The notes below the pieces were generated by a model. The model was not told where the DNA came from. It did not search any database and saw nothing but the letters and a program-made list of their open reading frames with translations. Positions 63,150-64,000 of a DNA stretch of 64,000 nt are shown one piece after another. The position numbers and the translations under genes are program-made. Numbering within the stretch: the stretch's first letter is position 1; every line of letters starts with the position of its first letter. Origin of the DNA: CAVOKN01 sp963696505 (lineage in GTDB: Bacteria > Pseudomonadota > Gammaproteobacteria > Burkholderiales > Rhodocyclaceae); the NCBI GenBank assembly GCA_963696505.1, contig CAVOKN010000030.1:79026-143025 (forward strand), given 5' to 3'.

Positions 63150-63806
63150 TTACGTCGGCCTGCGAAGCTGGCATTCGACGTAATCGACGATGTCACTCAC
63201 ACACTCTTCGATCCCCTTGCTGACGGTGTCGACCACGAGTTCCGCCGCTTCCGGCGCCTCGTAGGGGGCATCGATCCCAGTGAATTCGCGGATCTGTTCG
63301 GCTCTCGCCTTCTTGTACAGGCCTTTGGTGTCCCTGCTTTCGCAGGTTGCCAAGTCAGCCCGGATATGGATCTCGTGGAAATTCGCTCGTGCCGCCTGCC
63401 GCGCTCGTTCGCGGTCCAACTTGTACGGCGAGATGAAGGCGGCGATCACGAGCATTCCCGCCTCCGCCAGTATTGCTGCTACCTCGCCGGCCCGCCGGAT
63501 GTTCTCCGTCCGATCCTGTGCCGAGAAGCCTAGGTCGGCGTTGAGCCCGTGGCGCAGGTTGTCCCCATCGAGCACGAAGACCTGGTATCCCCGCTCGAAC
63601 AACTGGGTCTCCGTCTCGACTGCCAGCGTCGATTTTCCGGAGCCACTGAGCCCCGTCATCCAGAGCACGCCACCGAAATGTCTGTTGCGGGAAGTACGAT
63701 CCTGGGTGGATACACGATGTTCGGTGCGTCCGATGTTCGTGGCGCGCCTCATGGGGGTCGTCTGTTCCTCGGTAACCGTCTCCGGAGTTACAGCGAGCAC
63801 CTTCAT
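63150..63806 (-). CDS. cysC: Adenylylsulfate kinase
   Basis: Phosphorylates APS to PAPS, the donor for sulfation or sulfate reduction. The 218-residue protein has the P-loop LWMTGLSGSGKSTLAVETET, LDGDNLRHGLNADLGFSAQD, RTENIRRAGEVAAILAEAG and FISPYKLDRERARQ. The first 45 residues are an extension without clear family likeness. No cysD, cysN or cysH is seen in the window, so PAPS may serve a sulfotransferase for the polysaccharide. The ATG overlaps the stop of the frame coming from the window edge. Confidence 0.93.
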   Translation of the reverse strand: MKVLAVTPETVTEEQTTPMRRATNIGRTEHRVSTQDRTSRNRHFGGVLWMTGLSGSGKSTLAVETETQLFERGYQVFVLDGDNLRHGLNADLGFSAQDRTENIRRAGEVAAILAEAGMLVIAAFISPYKLDRERARQAARANFHEIHIRADLATCESRDTKGLYKKARAEQIREFTGIDAPYEAPEAAELVVDTVSKGIEECVSDIVDYVECQLRRPT

Positions 63807-64000
63807 TGAGCATCCTCACCCTGTTCCAGATCGACCACTCTGCGAAATCCATTCAAGCGGTTGCAAGGCCCGACAAAGGTAACCGCCAAGGCCGGGGCTC
63901 CGCCGAAACAGCGCACAACGCGGAACCTGACGAAGTGCCCCAATGAGTCTGGATGCATTCGGCCTCGTCCGACCACCGAGCATTCCAGCGATCGGAAAGG
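63803..64000 (-). CDS. C-terminal end of an unidentified protein (cut by window edge)
   Basis: A frame open from the right edge, at least 65 codons, stops in an ATGA overlap with the cysC start. The readable end is VRCFGGAPALAVTFVGPCNR, then LNGFRRVVDLEQGEDAQ. No family recognised. The exact stop/start overlap is typical of an operon partner, which is the main support; the nearby frameshift density means the true frame could differ. Confidence 0.4.
   Translation of the reverse strand, partial: PFRSLECSVVGRGRMHPDSLGHFVRFRVVRCFGGAPALAVTFVGPCNRLNGFRRVVDLEQGEDAQ

Noticed and set aside
1..64000. tRNA, rRNA, riboswitch or replication origin
   Set aside because: No cloverleaf with a CCA end, no rRNA segment, no known riboswitch core and no DnaA-box cluster was recognised by eye on either strand; a covariance search could still find small RNAs.

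Overview
The window looks like a chromosomal segment of a high-GC betaproteobacterium, probably related to Rhodocyclales. The best evidence is gene order: hemCDXY followed by ppc, an argH next to an AlgZ/AlgR-type two-component pair, hemA-prfA-prmC-grxD, and PlpD-type and ornithine-lipid genes. This placement rests on synteny and protein style only; no 16S gene is present.

Region 1 (1-25.6 kb) is core chromosome with small accessory insertions. It holds purD (cut by the window edge), hemF, the convergent hemCDXY operon, a thioredoxin-like protein, ppc, a Phd/PIN toxin-antitoxin (TA) pair, a LytTR response regulator broken by one frameshift with its histidine kinase, argH, a Ser/Thr kinase fused to a cyclic-nucleotide-binding domain, a fructosamine kinase, grxD-prmC-prfA-hemA, an AbrB/PIN VapBC pair, cimA, a patatin type Vd autotransporter, an SseB-like protein and a DsbA-family protein.

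Region 2 (25.7-29.7 kb) is accessory DNA. An ISAs1-family element with 18-bp inverted repeats and a 10-bp target duplication splits a ParE/RelE-type toxin gene whose antitoxin survives. Next to it is a decayed integron read on the minus strand. It consists of the first 23 codons of an intI integrase gene with a LexA-like box in front, an attI-like site, and three cassettes (brnT-brnA, a GFA-family enzyme, a small membrane-anchored protein) separated by two 70-bp attC sites. The integrase fragment ends right beside the hisG stop codon.

Region 3 (29.7-36.8 kb) is again chromosomal: long-form hisG, a receiver-like protein, an ankyrin-repeat protein, a TonB-like protein, DUF3301, olsB-olsA for ornithine lipids, a Uma2-family nuclease and apaH. 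A 178-bp repeat with two hairpins lies upstream of hisG and recurs near 40.2 kb.

Region 4 (37.2-64 kb) is one large leftward surface-polysaccharide (O-antigen-like) cluster. It has wbpV-wbpL-wbpM-like genes for making and loading the first sugar, gmd/fcl for GDP-fucose plus a second gmd-like gene, many GT2 and GT4 glycosyltransferases, three methyltransferase genes, GtrA, a GT39-like membrane protein, a Wzm/Wzt ABC exporter and cysC. From 53.2 to 62.9 kb nearly every gene carries frameshifts (at least 17 by eye). This means either real decay of the locus or locally poor sequence. Parts of the cluster (about 47.8-53 kb) are visibly AT-richer than the core, as expected for transferred O-antigen DNA.
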